Source: Parasedimentitalea denitrificans
GTDB lineage: Bacteria; Pseudomonadota; Alphaproteobacteria; Rhodobacterales; Rhodobacteraceae
DNA: 64,000 bases
NCBI RefSeq assembly: GCF_011813015.1
Contig: NZ_QHLQ01000018.1
Coordinates: forward strand, 1-64,000
Direction: 5' to 3'
The notes below the pieces were generated by a model. The model was not told the DNA's origin, did not search any database, and worked only from the letters and a program-made list of their open reading frames with translations. A program made the translations under genes and the position numbers. This document shows positions 28,059-37,907 of the stretch, in pieces; positions within the stretch are counted from its first letter, which is position 1, and each line of letters opens with the position of its first letter.

Positions 28059-28804
28059 AGTTCTCTGGCCTCATCCATCAGACGGCGCATTTCATGCACC
28101 GCTGGAGTCAGACCACGAAACACAGCTTCGCCAATCAGAAAATGGCCAATGTTCAATTCGCACACCTCGGGAAAGGCCGCGATAGGTTTAACGCAGTCAT
28201 AGGTCAATCCATGGCCCGCATGCACCTCTAGCCCAAGAGAATGCGCATAGGTGGACATCTCGCGCAGGCTCTCAAACTCGGCGTCGCGTGTTTTGAAATC
28301 ACCTTCGGCGTGGGCATCGCAATAGGCCCCCACGTGCAACTCGATGATATCAGCGCCAACCCGATGCGCGGCTTCGATCTGTTTCATATCAGCGGCGACA
28401 AACAGCGATATGCGGCTACCTGCCTCACGCAGCGGCGCAATGAAATCAGCCAGCTTGTTGTGTTCACGCGCCACTTCCAACCCGCCCTCGGTAGTGCGTT
28501 CCTCGCGCTTCTCCGGGACAATGCAAACCGCATGCGGTTTATGACGCAATGCAATCTTCTGCATCTCGTCCGTGGCTGCCATTTCAAAATTCAGCGGCAG
28601 TGTCAGCGCCTGCATCAGATTTTCAATGTCTGCGTCAACCATATGGCGGCGGTCCTCACGCAGGTGCGCGGTGATGCCATCAACACCGGCTTCTTGCGCC
28701 ATTAATGCAGCCCGAACCGGGTCAGGATTAGACCCGCCCCGCGCATTGCGCAGCGTCGCGACATGATCGATGTTCAGCCCTAATCGCAAAGAATTATCAG
28801 CCAT
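28055..28804 (-). CDS. pdxJ: Pyridoxine 5'-phosphate synthase
   Basis: Condenses 1-deoxyxylulose 5-phosphate with 3-amino-2-oxopropyl phosphate in vitamin B6 synthesis. The start LRLGLNIDHVATLRNARGG, the HLREDRRHM motif, the LFVAADMKQIEAAHRVGAD segment and the HAGHGLTYDCVKPI motif are family signatures. I chose the ATG at 28802-28804 (249 residues) because the upstream start adds 12 non-conserved residues. First of the tightly packed series reaching acpS. Confidence 0.96.
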   Translation of the reverse strand: MADNSLRLGLNIDHVATLRNARGGSNPDPVRAALMAQEAGVDGITAHLREDRRHMVDADIENLMQALTLPLNFEMAATDEMQKIALRHKPHAVCIVPEKREERTTEGGLEVAREHNKLADFIAPLREAGSRISLFVAADMKQIEAAHRVGADIIELHVGAYCDAHAEGDFKTRDAEFESLREMSTYAHSLGLEVHAGHGLTYDCVKPIAAFPEVCELNIGHFLIGEAVFRGLTPAVHEMRRLMDEAREL

Positions 28805-28876
28805 AATTGCAAGTCCTAACAAGCCCATTTTCTCTGACATTAGACATCAGAGCAAAAAGAGCAAACTGCAAAAACT

Positions 28877-29563
28877 CTACTGTACCTTGTGCGACGGGAC
28901 TTTCATTGAAACTGGCGTTTTGGGGATCCCGCTTTTCACCTTTGCACGCGCCTTGATCGCCTTGAACTTGGCTTTGATCTTAGAGCGGCGGCGCTGCTGA
29001 TACACTCTGATCAACGGCACGCTAAGGACATAACAAACTGTCGCTACGACCAGACCTGGAACCACTCCGCCGATCAAATATGGCAGGAACACCTCGTTGT
29101 AGAAAAGCTGCAATCCCTGCCAGTCAGCTTCGCGATCCGCAATCAGGGCTACCAGATTATTCCATATATCCTTGCTGACACCAAAAAACTTGCCAATCAG
29201 CGAGTGGTCTACCTCAGTGTCAAATTCAGTTCCCAACAACCAATGGCCGGTCTGCAGCGACGCCACGCCAATTGGCACATAGGTCAGTGGGTTGCCAAAG
29301 AAGGTCCCACTCAGCGCGGCAAGGATATTGCCGTTGATTAAACGCGACACCAATACCGCCACAACAAAGTGCAGCCCGTAGAACGGGGTAAAGGCGGTAA
29401 ATACGCCAGCCGCAATTCCACGCGCAATTCGTTCAGGCGAATCGGGCAGCCGACGCACCCGGTGTTTCACGTAATGGAATGCCCGCGCCCATCCGCCACG
29501 TGGCCAGATGAAGTCCGCAATCACACGAATCATAGAACGTCGGTCACGGCGCCTGAATACCAA
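28877..29563 (-). CDS. DUF2062 membrane protein
   Basis: A 228-residue DUF2062 protein: WPRGGWARAFHYVKHRVRRLPDSPERIARGIAAGVF followed by FTPFYGLHFVVA and FFGNPLTYVP are its hallmarks. Several hydrophobic segments place it in the inner membrane; the C-terminal 40 residues are strongly basic. Function unknown. It starts at a TTG (29561-29563) with an AAGGA site; the residues from there are conserved in the family, which supports this start over the ATG at 29533. It is 45 bases after the rsh stop. Confidence 0.88.
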   Translation of the reverse strand: MVFRRRDRRSMIRVIADFIWPRGGWARAFHYVKHRVRRLPDSPERIARGIAAGVFTAFTPFYGLHFVVAVLVSRLINGNILAALSGTFFGNPLTYVPIGVASLQTGHWLLGTEFDTEVDHSLIGKFFGVSKDIWNNLVALIADREADWQGLQLFYNEVFLPYLIGGVVPGLVVATVCYVLSVPLIRVYQQRRRSKIKAKFKAIKARAKVKSGIPKTPVSMKVPSHKVQ

Positions 29564-29608
29564 CGTTTGCGTCCTTCCAAGTTACGGCCCGACTTAGCGT
29601 TAGGGCTT

Positions 29609-31738
29609 CTAGTTTGTGCTGGTTTTTACAGGGTGATCTCGCAGCCGCTCGACTGCGGCGACATCACTTTCTGCTTCCAACATTAGTATCAGCGAGTGCA
29701 GCTGTTCAACATCTCGTAGCTCGACATTTATCACCAAACGGTAAAAGTCTGGTTTCCGATCAATAAACTCCAAGTCCGAGATATTGGCCTTTTTCTCGCC
29801 AATCAATGTGCAAATTCGTCCCAGCACCCCGGCATCGTTGCCAATGGTTAGCCCAAGGGTAACGCCATATACCGCAGGGTGGGTACCATCATGCCAATGC
29901 ACGTCCACCCATCGTTCTGGCTGGTCTTCATAATTCCCAAGATGGTCACAATCTGCGGCATGAACCACCACACCGCGACCCCGATAAGTAATCCCGATGA
30001 TTCGCTCACCCGGTAACGGCTGGCAGCAGGTCGCACGTTCAAAACTCTGCCCCGGTTCAAGACCGATCACCGCGCGCCGCGGAGAGATTTCATCCCCCGT
30101 GTCCGGGGCCAGATCCGGATAAACCGCCTGCACAACATCATGACCGGTAATTTCAGCGGACCCAAGGCGTGCCAGCAACTCATGCGCATTGCCCAACCGC
30201 AGTGCCCGCGCGGCAGTTTCCAGAGTCTTGTCGGTGGACTTGCGTCCAACGTGCTCAAACGCCGACCGCGCCAGTTCGCGCCCCAGCTTCACAAACCGTT
30301 CGCGGTCTGCATCCCGCAAGGCACGGCGGATGGCAGTACGCGCCTTACCTGTGGTGGCGATTTCCAGCCAACTGATCTGCGGCGTCTGCCCTTCGGCGGT
30401 GATGATGTCGACCGACTGACCATTGCGCAACCGGGTCCACAGCGGCACTCGAATGGCATCCACCTTGGCACCAACACAGGCATGGCCGATCCGAGTGTGG
30501 ATCGCATAGGCATAATCAATCGGTGTCGCCCCTTTGGGCAGCTTGATCACATCGCCTTTGGGCGTAAAGCAGAACACCTGATCCGAATACATCTCCAGCT
30601 TGACCGCCTCGAGGAACTCGTCGTGGTCCTCTTCTGCATCAAACTGTTCAGTCAGCGATGCGATCCATTTGGCTGGGTCCACCGCAAACGGGTTTTGTGT
30701 CCGCACGCCATCACGATACGACCAGTGCGCAGCCACGCCGGTTTCAGCAACGTCGTGCATCTGCCGGGTACGGATCTGCACCTCGACCCGCTTGCCGTCG
30801 CGCCCAGAAACCGTGGTGTGAATCGATCGGTAGCCGTTTGTTTTTGGCTGACTGATATAATCTTTGAACCGTCCCGGCACAGCCCGCCAGCGCTGGTGAA
30901 TAGCACCCAGCGTGCGATAGCTATCTTCTTCAGTGGCGGTAATGATGCGGAAACCATAGATGTCGGACAGGCGTGAAAACCCCTGATCCTTTTCCTGCAT
31001 CTTCCGCCAGATCGAATAGGGTTTCTTAGCGCGACCAAACACTTCGGCTTCAATACCCGCCTTCTCTAGCTCACTGCGCATGTCGCCGGTGATCCGGTGG
31101 ATCACGTCGCCGGTTTCACGTTGCAGGGTGATAAAGCGGCGGATGATCGACTGTCGGCCTTCGGGATTCAGAACGCGAAACGCCAGATCCTCCAGCTCTT
31201 CCCGCATCCACTGCATCCCCATACGGCCCGCCAGCGGTGCATAAATGTCCATCGTCTCACGCGCTTTTTGCGCCTGCTTATCCGGACGCATCGCCTTGAT
31301 GGTTCGCATGTTGTGCAACCGATCGGCCAGCTTGACCAGAATGACCCGCAGGTCCTTGGACATCGCCATGAACAGCTTACGAAAGTTTTCGGCTTGCTTG
31401 GTTTCCCGGCTGGATAGCTGCAGGTTGGTCAGCTTGGTTACACCATCGACCAGCTCAGCAACCTCTTTGCCGAACCGCTCCGAGACCTCATCGTAATTGG
31501 CCTTGGTATCTTCGATTGTGTCATGCAACAGAGCGGTGATGATGGTGGCATCATCCAGGCGCTGTTCGGACAGAATGGCCGCAACTGCAACCGGATGGGT
31601 GAAATAGGGTTCACCTGAATGTCGGAACTGCCCCGAATGCATTTCTTCGCCATAGGCGAAAGCCTCGGCGAGACGCTTTTCATTGGTCTTGGGATTGTAG
31701 TTGCGGACCAGCGCAATCAGATCTTCAGTTGCAATCAT
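29609..31738 (-). CDS. Bifunctional (p)ppGpp synthetase/hydrolase (RSH)
   Basis: Makes and degrades the alarmone (p)ppGpp. Domains in order: hydrolase HD domain with HDTIED (His72-Asp73), synthetase domain with the RFKDYIS motif (RxKD type, typical of bifunctional enzymes), TGS domain (FCFTPKGDVIKLPKGATPIDYAYAIH), and a C-terminal ACT domain. 709 residues. It is the usual single long RSH of alphaproteobacteria (often named relA or spoT). It follows rpoZ by 32 bases, the standard arrangement. Confidence 0.96.
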   Translation of the reverse strand: MIATEDLIALVRNYNPKTNEKRLAEAFAYGEEMHSGQFRHSGEPYFTHPVAVAAILSEQRLDDATIITALLHDTIEDTKANYDEVSERFGKEVAELVDGVTKLTNLQLSSRETKQAENFRKLFMAMSKDLRVILVKLADRLHNMRTIKAMRPDKQAQKARETMDIYAPLAGRMGMQWMREELEDLAFRVLNPEGRQSIIRRFITLQRETGDVIHRITGDMRSELEKAGIEAEVFGRAKKPYSIWRKMQEKDQGFSRLSDIYGFRIITATEEDSYRTLGAIHQRWRAVPGRFKDYISQPKTNGYRSIHTTVSGRDGKRVEVQIRTRQMHDVAETGVAAHWSYRDGVRTQNPFAVDPAKWIASLTEQFDAEEDHDEFLEAVKLEMYSDQVFCFTPKGDVIKLPKGATPIDYAYAIHTRIGHACVGAKVDAIRVPLWTRLRNGQSVDIITAEGQTPQISWLEIATTGKARTAIRRALRDADRERFVKLGRELARSAFEHVGRKSTDKTLETAARALRLGNAHELLARLGSAEITGHDVVQAVYPDLAPDTGDEISPRRAVIGLEPGQSFERATCCQPLPGERIIGITYRGRGVVVHAADCDHLGNYEDQPERWVDVHWHDGTHPAVYGVTLGLTIGNDAGVLGRICTLIGEKKANISDLEFIDRKPDFYRLVINVELRDVEQLHSLILMLEAESDVAAVERLRDHPVKTSTN

Positions 31739-31770
31739 TTCCGGTCCGCAGCCTCAATTATGTGTGCGGC

Positions 31771-32124
31771 TTAGCCCTGTCCTTGGGCTTCCATCAGCGC
31801 ACGAAGAAGTTTTTCTTCGGACATGTCATCGTCTGCCGGCTTGTCAGCCTCGCCGCCCATCAACAGAGCCATCGAATCTTCTTCGGGCTCGTCGACTTCG
31901 ATCTGGCTTTGGTTGCTTTCGATCAGACGCTCACGAAGCGAATCGGCGCTTTGTGTTTCGTCAGCAATTTCACGCAGGGACACGACAGGATTCTTGTCAT
32001 TGTCACGCTCAACAGTGATCGGCGCACCAGCCGCGATCTCGCGGGCACGGTGGGCAGCCAACATCACCAGCTCAAAGCGGTTGGGAACTTTATCAACGCA
32101 GTCTTCAACCGTTACGCGGGCCAT
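31771..32124 (-). CDS. rpoZ: RNA polymerase omega subunit
   Basis: Small RNA polymerase subunit; it helps assembly and, in proteobacteria, forms part of a ppGpp binding site. The [30 protein letters not shown] start is conserved and diagnostic. 117 residues with an acidic, variable C-terminal tail. It precedes rsh in a probable operon, so the alarmone synthase and a polymerase subunit that binds the alarmone are made together. Confidence 0.96.
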   Translation of the reverse strand: MARVTVEDCVDKVPNRFELVMLAAHRAREIAAGAPITVERDNDKNPVVSLREIADETQSADSLRERLIESNQSQIEVDEPEEDSMALLMGGEADKPADDDMSEEKLLRALMEAQGQG

Positions 32125-32162
32125 TAGCGACTCTCCAAATGAGTAAGGATCCAGAAAGCTGG

Positions 32163-32191
32163 TATGTAAGCCCGAATCTTTGTCTTGACAA
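32163..32191 (-). promoter_or_regulatory. Candidate sigma70 promoter for rpoZ-rsh
   Basis: On the minus strand TTGTCA (32186-32191, five of six consensus bases) and TACATA (32163-32168) are separated by 17 bases, about 40 bases upstream of the rpoZ start codon. The -10 is poor, so it is a moderate candidate. Confidence 0.4.
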
Positions 32192-32217
32192 GCGCTGAAT
32201 ACAACACTTTTGCCGCA

Positions 32218-32787
32218 TCACAGCGGTTGAACCTCGGCAACGGAACCTTTTGGAAGAGCTGCCAGCATTTCCATTGCCGACACCCCAAGCACCGGATGCA
32301 CCCAGTTCGGCGCAATATCACATAGCGGCACCAATACAAAACCACGATCCTGCAGACGGGGATGTGGCAATATCAACTGCTTAGGAGCTTGGCGCACTTG
32401 TTCGTCTGGCGGTAGATTTTGCCAATGCTTATACGTCCTCAAATCCGGTGAAACCTGATCATCACGCGCGATCAGATCCAGATCAAGCGTCCGCATCCCC
32501 CATCGCTGATCCCGCACCCGTGCAAACTTCGCTTCCACTTCATGTAGAATCGCCAACAGATCCGCGGACGGAATATCCGTTTTCACCTGAATTACCGCAT
32601 TGACATAATCCGGCCCTGCACCGGCTGGGAAACAAGGCGTCCGAAAGAATCGGGAAAGTAACTGCACATACAATCCACGCCGCGAAAGCTCTGCAATCGC
32701 AGCGACTAAGGTGCTTTTCGGCTCTCCAGCCGCCGATGGCAAATTTCCGCCTAGGGCAATTAACGCTTTTGACCGGAATTCGGTCAT
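32218..32787 (-). CDS. folK: 2-Amino-4-hydroxy-6-hydroxymethyldihydropteridine diphosphokinase
   Basis: Transfers pyrophosphate from ATP to the pterin in folate synthesis. Seen are ALIALGGN at the start, FRTPCFPAGAGPDYVNAV, the RWGMRTLDLDLI metal/pterin motif and LPHPRLQDRGFVLVPL. I chose the ATG at 32785-32787 (GGGG six bases before); another ATG lies 12 bases upstream. 189 residues. It lies upstream of rpoZ but is separated by 93 bases that seem to contain the rpoZ promoter. Confidence 0.95.
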   Translation of the reverse strand: MTEFRSKALIALGGNLPSAAGEPKSTLVAAIAELSRRGLYVQLLSRFFRTPCFPAGAGPDYVNAVIQVKTDIPSADLLAILHEVEAKFARVRDQRWGMRTLDLDLIARDDQVSPDLRTYKHWQNLPPDEQVRQAPKQLILPHPRLQDRGFVLVPLCDIAPNWVHPVLGVSAMEMLAALPKGSVAEVQPL

Positions 32788-32926
32788 TTTTGACCCCATT
32801 TCATATGTTCATTCCACTTGCAGCAGGTGGTAAATAACTTACATTAGATGCATTCGCATTGTGTGATTTAAGCATTCACTCACGGAACATACAGCACATT
32901 GCGATTTATACCGGAAGGACATTATT

Positions 32927-33499
32927 ATGTTTTACAAAGACGAACGGCTTGCGCTGTTCATCGACGGGTCGAATCTTTATGCTGCAGCCAAGGCGCTCGG
33001 CTTTGATATCGACTACAAGTTATTGCGTCAGGAATTTATGCGCCGCGGCAAAATGCTGCGCGCATTCTACTACACTGCGCTGCTTGAGAACGATGAATAT
33101 TCGCCGATCCGACCGCTGGTAGACTGGTTGCATTACAATGGTTTTACCATGGTGACCAAACCCGCCAAGGAATACACCGATAGCATGGGCCGCCGTAAGG
33201 TTAAGGGCAACATGGATATCGAACTATCTGTGGATGCCATGGAACTGGCTCCGCGCGTTGATCACATTGTGCTGTTTTCCGGGGATGGGGATTTCCGGCC
33301 GCTGGTTGCCAGCTTGCAGCGTCAAGGTGTTCGCGTGTCGGTCGTGTCGACCATTCGCAGCCAACCACCAATGATTTCGGATGAACTGCGTCGTCAAGCC
33401 GACAATTTCATCGAACTCGAAGAGCTGAAGGACGTTATTGGACGCCCTCCACGCGAAATGCCAGCTGAAGAGCGCAATGTTGCGTTTGCCGGCAAGTAA
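32927..33499 (+). CDS. NYN-domain (LabA/DUF88) protein
   Basis: A 190-residue PIN-like NYN protein, probably a metal-dependent ribonuclease. The N-terminal LALFIDGSNLY with the first acidic residue, the central KGNMDIELSVDAM and the FSGDGDFRPLV motif provide the acidic active-site cluster. LabA-type relatives have been tied to circadian or RNA control; the target here is unknown. It is transcribed alone, divergent from folK, and followed by a strong terminator. Confidence 0.9.
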   Translation: MFYKDERLALFIDGSNLYAAAKALGFDIDYKLLRQEFMRRGKMLRAFYYTALLENDEYSPIRPLVDWLHYNGFTMVTKPAKEYTDSMGRRKVKGNMDIELSVDAMELAPRVDHIVLFSGDGDFRPLVASLQRQGVRVSVVSTIRSQPPMISDELRRQADNFIELEELKDVIGRPPREMPAEERNVAFAGK

Positions 33500-33530
33500 A
33501 ATTCCTCACGAATTCTGAGGTACAACCAAA

Positions 33531-33563
33531 CAGGCGCCGGATGAGAATCCGGCGCCTGTTTTT
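33531..33563 (+). terminator. Rho-independent terminator after the NYN gene
   Basis: Arms CAGGCGCCGGAT (33531-33542) and ATCCGGCGCCTG (33547-33558) pair perfectly around GAGA, followed by TTTTT. Twelve perfect pairs make it one of the strongest stems in the window. Confidence 0.93.
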
Positions 33564-33610
33564 GTTTAACTGACAATATTCTGGCTGGTGCACCCACGCA
33601 AAGTACCGCT

Positions 33611-34072
33611 TTACCCGCCAACCTGTGCGTTGATCTCATTGTGGCGTTCAATCACCTCTGGCGGCCATGTGCTTTTGATAAAGGCCAACACCGCCAGAAT
33701 ATCCTGCTCGCTCAGAATATCCTCATAGCCCTGCATCCGACTACGATAGCCAGACCCTACCAGGGCCTCTGTCCCTTTCAGGGTCGTCGCCAGCAACTGT
33801 GCATCGCCATGGTGCCAGGTATGGCCCGTCGCATCATGCGGAGGCGCAGGCAGATACCCTTCGGCATCGCGTTCCCGCCAGTTTGGCTCGCCCTGCAACT
33901 GCCCCCCATGGCAGCTGGCACAATAGTCTTGATAGACCTCTGACCCGCGCGCCACTGCAGCTTCATCCTGATACGGAAGCACCCCGGCTGCCTGTACGGC
34001 AATCCCTTGGCTCCACAACAATGCCGCAACCGCAACCGCGCCAACTGCGGCGCCAACGAAAATAATCTTCAT
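33611..34072 (-). CDS. Membrane-anchored cytochrome c
   Basis: A 153-residue class I c-type cytochrome. The heme motif CASCH is at 51-55, and a likely axial Met113 lies in the [15 protein letters not shown] context. An N-terminal hydrophobic segment (about 4-20) serves as signal or anchor. The ATG at 34070-34072 has AAGGA seven bases before; the longer reading would add 14 residues. An electron carrier in the periplasm; the redox partner is not visible nearby. Confidence 0.9.
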   Translation of the reverse strand: MKIIFVGAAVGAVAVAALLWSQGIAVQAAGVLPYQDEAAVARGSEVYQDYCASCHGGQLQGEPNWRERDAEGYLPAPPHDATGHTWHHGDAQLLATTLKGTEALVGSGYRSRMQGYEDILSEQDILAVLAFIKSTWPPEVIERHNEINAQVGG

Positions 34073-34212
34073 CACTGGTCCTTTTTCACCTGTATTTCGC
34101 CCCCCCCCTGCCACCTTCCCGCGCAGGAAGCTCTAGTCACAAAATCGCGATCACCACACCCTATGGACCTGACGTCGCGAAAGCCGTACCTCTACGGCAC
34201 AAGGAGACACCA

Positions 34213-35163
34213 ATGACCAAACCCGCCCTTACTTTGTACCTTGCCGCTCCACGCGGATTCTGCGCTGGTGTCGACCGCGCGATCAAGATCGTTGAAATGG
34301 CAATCGAGAAGTGGGGCGCACCTGTCTATGTGCGCCACGAAATCGTGCATAACAAATTTGTGGTGGACAGCCTACGCGACAAAGGGGCCATCTTTGTCGA
34401 AGAGCTAGAGGACTGCCCCGATGATCGTCCAGTAATATTCTCCGCCCACGGTGTACCGAAATCCGTCCCCGCCGCAGCCACACTGCGCCAGATGGTCTAT
34501 GTCGATGCGACCTGCCCGCTGGTCTCCAAAGTACATATCGAAGCCCAGCGCCACGCAGCGTCCGGCTTGCAGATGATCATGATCGGCCACAAGGGTCACC
34601 CCGAAACGGTCGGCACCATGGGCCAACTTCCCGATGGTGAGGTTTTGCTAGTGGAAACGGTAGACGATGTCGCCACTGTCGAGGTGCGCAATCCAGAGCA
34701 ACTGGCTTTTGTCACCCAGACCACCCTATCGGTCGATGACACCAAGGACATCGTGGCCGCCTTACACACCCGGTTCCCCGCTATCATCGGGCCCCACAAG
34801 GAAGACATCTGTTATGCCACCACCAACCGCCAGCTTGCGGTCAAAGCGGTGGCCCCAAAAAGCGATGCCCTGCTAGTGGTCGGTGCGCCAAACTCCTCGA
34901 ACTCGCGACGCTTGGTTGAGGTCGGAGCCAAGGCCGGATGCAAATACTCACAACTGGTGCAGCGGGCTGAAAACATCGACTGGCGCGCCCTTGATGGCAT
35001 TCGCAGCATTGCCATCACCGCCGGCGCCTCGGCCCCTGAACTGCTGGTGAACGAGGTGATCGATGCCTTCCGCAGCCGCTATGACGTCACCGTCGAAGTG
35101 GTGGAAACCGCCATAGAGGACATCGAATTCAAAGTCCCCCGTGTGCTGCGTCAACCGGCCTAG
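34213..35163 (+). CDS. ispH: 4-Hydroxy-3-methylbut-2-enyl diphosphate reductase
   Basis: Iron-sulfur enzyme of the last step of the methylerythritol phosphate isoprenoid pathway. The three cluster cysteines are seen in [24 protein letters not shown] and [12 protein letters not shown], and [11 protein letters not shown] is the C-terminal motif. 316 residues, normal. An AAGGAGA site precedes the ATG. It follows a long open spacer after the cytochrome gene, on the opposite strand. Confidence 0.97.
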   Translation: MTKPALTLYLAAPRGFCAGVDRAIKIVEMAIEKWGAPVYVRHEIVHNKFVVDSLRDKGAIFVEELEDCPDDRPVIFSAHGVPKSVPAAATLRQMVYVDATCPLVSKVHIEAQRHAASGLQMIMIGHKGHPETVGTMGQLPDGEVLLVETVDDVATVEVRNPEQLAFVTQTTLSVDDTKDIVAALHTRFPAIIGPHKEDICYATTNRQLAVKAVAPKSDALLVVGAPNSSNSRRLVEVGAKAGCKYSQLVQRAENIDWRALDGIRSIAITAGASAPELLVNEVIDAFRSRYDVTVEVVETAIEDIEFKVPRVLRQPA

Positions 35164-35252
35164 GCTCGTCACAGGCCTTTTTCAAGCCTGTGCCAAACAC
35201 TCAACTTCGTGTTAGGCCTTGGGAATTGATAACCCATACCCGAGGCCATTTG

Positions 35253-35867
35253 ATGATTTCCCTGCATTTCCTGCTGACCGCATTTGTCGTTGTTCTGGCT
35301 CCCGGAACCGGCGTTATCTACACGCTGGCGCTTGGGCTGGGTCAGGGGCGTCAGGCAGCGTTCTGGGCTGCATTGGGATGCACGGTTGGCATTATTCCGC
35401 ATCTGGCAGCTGCCACCCTTGGTCTGGCCGCTGTCCTGCACAGCTCTGCTGTTCTGTTCCAAGTCGTCAAAATCGCTGGCGTCCTTTACCTGCTGTATCT
35501 TGCCTGGCAGGCGGTGAAATCCGGCGGCGCACTGGCGATCACATCAAAAACCACCACCCAGTCCGGCCTGAAAATCGCCCAGCGTGGCGCCCTAATCAAC
35601 ATCCTGAACCCCAAGTTGTCGATCTTCTTCCTCGCCCTGCTGCCACCGTTCCTCAGCGGCAACCCTGCATCGGCCACCATGGAAATGACCCTGCTAGGAT
35701 CGGTGTTCATGGCACTAACCTTTGTTATTTTCGTAATGTACGGGTTATTCGCCGCCACTGCCCGCGACTACGTACTGGGATCGGAACGCGTACTGGCTTG
35801 GCTGAACCGGGGTTTCGCCGCCATCTTTGCCGGTCTTGCCGCCCGTCTGGCCATCGAACGCGCCTAA
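35253..35867 (+). CDS. LysE family translocator
   Basis: A 204-residue amino-acid or metabolite exporter of the LysE/RhtB type with about five to six membrane segments. The N-terminal APGTGVIYTLALGLGQG motif and IPHLAAATLGLAAVL are characteristic. Substrate unknown. I chose the ATG at 35253 after GAGG; an in-frame start 63 bases upstream would add non-hydrophobic residues that overlap a hairpin region. The methyltransferase gene follows 23 bases later. Confidence 0.88.
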   Translation: MISLHFLLTAFVVVLAPGTGVIYTLALGLGQGRQAAFWAALGCTVGIIPHLAAATLGLAAVLHSSAVLFQVVKIAGVLYLLYLAWQAVKSGGALAITSKTTTQSGLKIAQRGALINILNPKLSIFFLALLPPFLSGNPASATMEMTLLGSVFMALTFVIFVMYGLFAATARDYVLGSERVLAWLNRGFAAIFAGLAARLAIERA

Positions 35868-35890
35868 CGCACTCTGCAAGTGGAACAACC

Positions 35891-36490
35891 ATGACAGACT
35901 GCGAAACCATGGAAGTCTACGCCAAGGCCGCAGAAGAATACGCGGCCAAGTTTGCCGACACGGATGGCGAAAACCAAGACGACGACTTTGACGCCTTTCT
36001 AAACAACATCCCCGCCGATGGTCGGGTTCTTGATCTAGGCTGCGGTCCAGGGCACTGGGCCGCACGTTTACGCGATACGGGCCGGACCGTTGATGCTATG
36101 GACGCCTCACCCGAAATGGCACAGCTCGCGAAAGACAAATTTGGCATCGACGTTCAAACAGCCCCTTTCGAAGGCCTAACAGCACAGAACCGCTATGACG
36201 GCATCTGGGCCAACTTCAGCCTGCTACATGCGCCACGTGCCGACTTCCCCAACCATCTGGCGCGCATTCATTGTGCCCTGCGGTCTGGCGGCTGTTTATC
36301 TATCGGCATGAAAATTGGCACCGGCGAACACCGCGACCACCTAGGCCGCTTCTATGCCTACTACGGTGAACAAGAACTGCGCGATCTTTTGACCGATGCA
36401 GGGTTCACCGTAACCCGTACTAGACTTGGAAATGGCAAAGGATTGGCTGGCAGTGACGATACCTTCGTAGTAATGACCGCGCATGGCTGA
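35891..36490 (+). CDS. Class I SAM-dependent methyltransferase
   Basis: A 199-residue methyltransferase with motif [13 protein letters not shown] (46-57), motif [16 protein letters not shown] and a C-terminal [18 protein letters not shown]. Substrate unknown. The open frame extends much further upstream, but the ATG at 35891, just after the LysE stop, fits homology and spacing. Its last eight bases overlap the rnhA start, indicating coupling. Confidence 0.9.
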   Translation: MTDCETMEVYAKAAEEYAAKFADTDGENQDDDFDAFLNNIPADGRVLDLGCGPGHWAARLRDTGRTVDAMDASPEMAQLAKDKFGIDVQTAPFEGLTAQNRYDGIWANFSLLHAPRADFPNHLARIHCALRSGGCLSIGMKIGTGEHRDHLGRFYAYYGEQELRDLLTDAGFTVTRTRLGNGKGLAGSDDTFVVMTAHG

Positions 36491-36953
36491 CTTATATGCA
36501 TATACCGACGGAGCATGCTCCGGTAATCCCGGTCCCGGTGGATGGGGCGTGCTGCTGCGCGCCCTCGATGATGACGGCAAAATTGCCAAAGAGCGTGAGC
36601 TGAAAGGCGGCGAGCCCGACACCACCAACAACCGGATGGAGCTACTGGCTGCGATCAATGCGCTAGAGTGTCTAAGCCACCCCTCGACCCTGACCGTAGT
36701 GACCGATTCCGCCTACGTGAAAAACGGTGTCACCGGCTGGATCTTCGGCTGGAAGAAAAACGGTTGGAAGACCTCTGCCAGGAAACCGGTCAAGAATGTC
36801 GATCTGTGGAAGCGCATTGACGAAGCACAGCTGCGCCATCAGGTGACATGGAAGTGGATCAAGGGTCACGCCGGCCACGAAGAGAACGAGCGCGCTGACG
36901 AACTGGCCCGGGCAGGTATGGAACCGTTCAAGCCCAAGAAATCCAAATCGTGA
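36483..36953 (+). CDS. rnhA: Ribonuclease HI
   Basis: Cleaves the RNA strand of RNA-DNA hybrids. The catalytic DEDD residues are visible as Asp9 ([16 protein letters not shown]), Glu53 (NRMELLAAI), Asp75 (VVTDSAYV) and Asp139 (ERADELA), with the KGHAGHEEN loop His. 156 residues, standard length. It overlaps the methyltransferase gene by eight bases. Confidence 0.97.
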   Translation: MADLYAYTDGACSGNPGPGGWGVLLRALDDDGKIAKERELKGGEPDTTNNRMELLAAINALECLSHPSTLTVVTDSAYVKNGVTGWIFGWKKNGWKTSARKPVKNVDLWKRIDEAQLRHQVTWKWIKGHAGHEENERADELARAGMEPFKPKKSKS

Positions 36954-36975
36954 AACCACGAAGGGGCAGACTGTC

Positions 36976-37617
36976 ATGAGCCTTCTGTCCCTGCTGGATT
37001 ACGCGTCCGTCTTGGTCTTTGCCCTAACCGGAGCGCTGGTCGCCAGTCGCGCCCAGCTGGATATCGTCGGATTTGCCTTTGTCGCCTGCCTGACCGCCGT
37101 CGGCGGCGGCACCATCCGAGATCTGCTGCTGGACCGGCACCCGGTGTTCTGGGTGGGCGAACCAACCTACATTCTGCTCGCTACCGGCGCTGCGGTGCTT
37201 GTCTTTTTCACAGCTCACCGCGTTGAAAGCCGCCAGACGTTGCTGATCTGGTTGGATAGCTTTGCCCTCGCCATAGCTGTATCCGCCGGTACAGGCGCTG
37301 CATTGGAGTTGGACAAATCACCCGTCATTGTGGTCCTGATGGGAATGGCCACCGGCTCGCTTGGCGGGCTGATGCGCGATGTGGTTTGTAACGAGGTCCC
37401 GCTAGTGCTGAAACAGGGCGAACTATACATCACCTGCGCCATGGCCGGAGCGATAACCGCGGTAGGAATAGAAGCATTAGGCATCGCCGAGGACTTCGGC
37501 CTGCACGACCTCACCGCTCTGATCGCATGCGCCATTGTCTGCTGGGCATTGCGGGCTGGATCAATCCTGTTTGGCTGGCACTTGCCCGTCTACAAAAGCC
37601 GTCCGCCAAAAAACTAG
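36976..37617 (+). CDS. TRIC family (UPF0126) membrane channel
   Basis: A 213-residue protein of the trimeric intracellular cation channel family: two repeats of three membrane helices with GALVASRAQLDIVGF and VGGGTIRDLLLDRHPVFWV in the first, and MGMATGSLGGLMRDVVCNEVP in the second. Bacterial TRICs conduct cations; the physiological role is unclear. It is 22 bases downstream of rnhA and on the same strand. Confidence 0.92.
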   Translation: MSLLSLLDYASVLVFALTGALVASRAQLDIVGFAFVACLTAVGGGTIRDLLLDRHPVFWVGEPTYILLATGAAVLVFFTAHRVESRQTLLIWLDSFALAIAVSAGTGAALELDKSPVIVVLMGMATGSLGGLMRDVVCNEVPLVLKQGELYITCAMAGAITAVGIEALGIAEDFGLHDLTALIACAIVCWALRAGSILFGWHLPVYKSRPPKN

Positions 37618-37665
37618 GGCTGCGCTTAACCTATCAGCCGGGCAACCGGTTTAAAAAGGCTCTGC

Positions 37666-37902
37666 CTACTTTTGAAAATAATTCTGCCACAACCAGATCA
37701 GCAGCAGCGCCCCCAGCACCGCACCAACAAACCCGGCCAGCATCCCCATCACTGTCAGCAGGAACCGCAACACCAGCCCGCCAATCAGTGCCCCGGCCAT
37801 GCCGATGACCACCGTGGTCACCACATTCGCTTCGATTTTCATCAACCGCGTCGCCAGAAATCCAGCCGCAGCACCGATGATAATAAGCGCTATAATTGGC
37901 AT
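37666..37902 (-). CDS. GlsB/YeaQ/YmgE-type small membrane protein
   Basis: A 78-residue, very hydrophobic protein with about three membrane segments. The GAAAGFLATRLMKIEANVVTTVVIGMAGALIGG pattern fits the transglycosylase-associated/GlsB family. Members are often stress-induced but their activity is unproven. I chose the ATG at 37900-37902 with GAGG before it. It starts five bases after the stop of a second protein of similar design, so both are cotranscribed, downstream of fmt. Confidence 0.82.
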   Translation of the reverse strand: MPIIALIIIGAAAGFLATRLMKIEANVVTTVVIGMAGALIGGLVLRFLLTVMGMLAGFVGAVLGALLLIWLWQNYFQK

Positions 37903-37907
37903 ATCCG

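Noticed and set aside
30140..30976. Plus-strand open frame of 278 codons opposite the RSH gene
   Set aside because: Fully inside a canonical (p)ppGpp synthetase gene on the other strand, without ribosome-binding site or domain.
35169..35191. CACAGGC/GCCTGTG hairpin after ispH
   Set aside because: Stem is reasonable but there is no T-run after it in either direction, so I do not call it a terminator.
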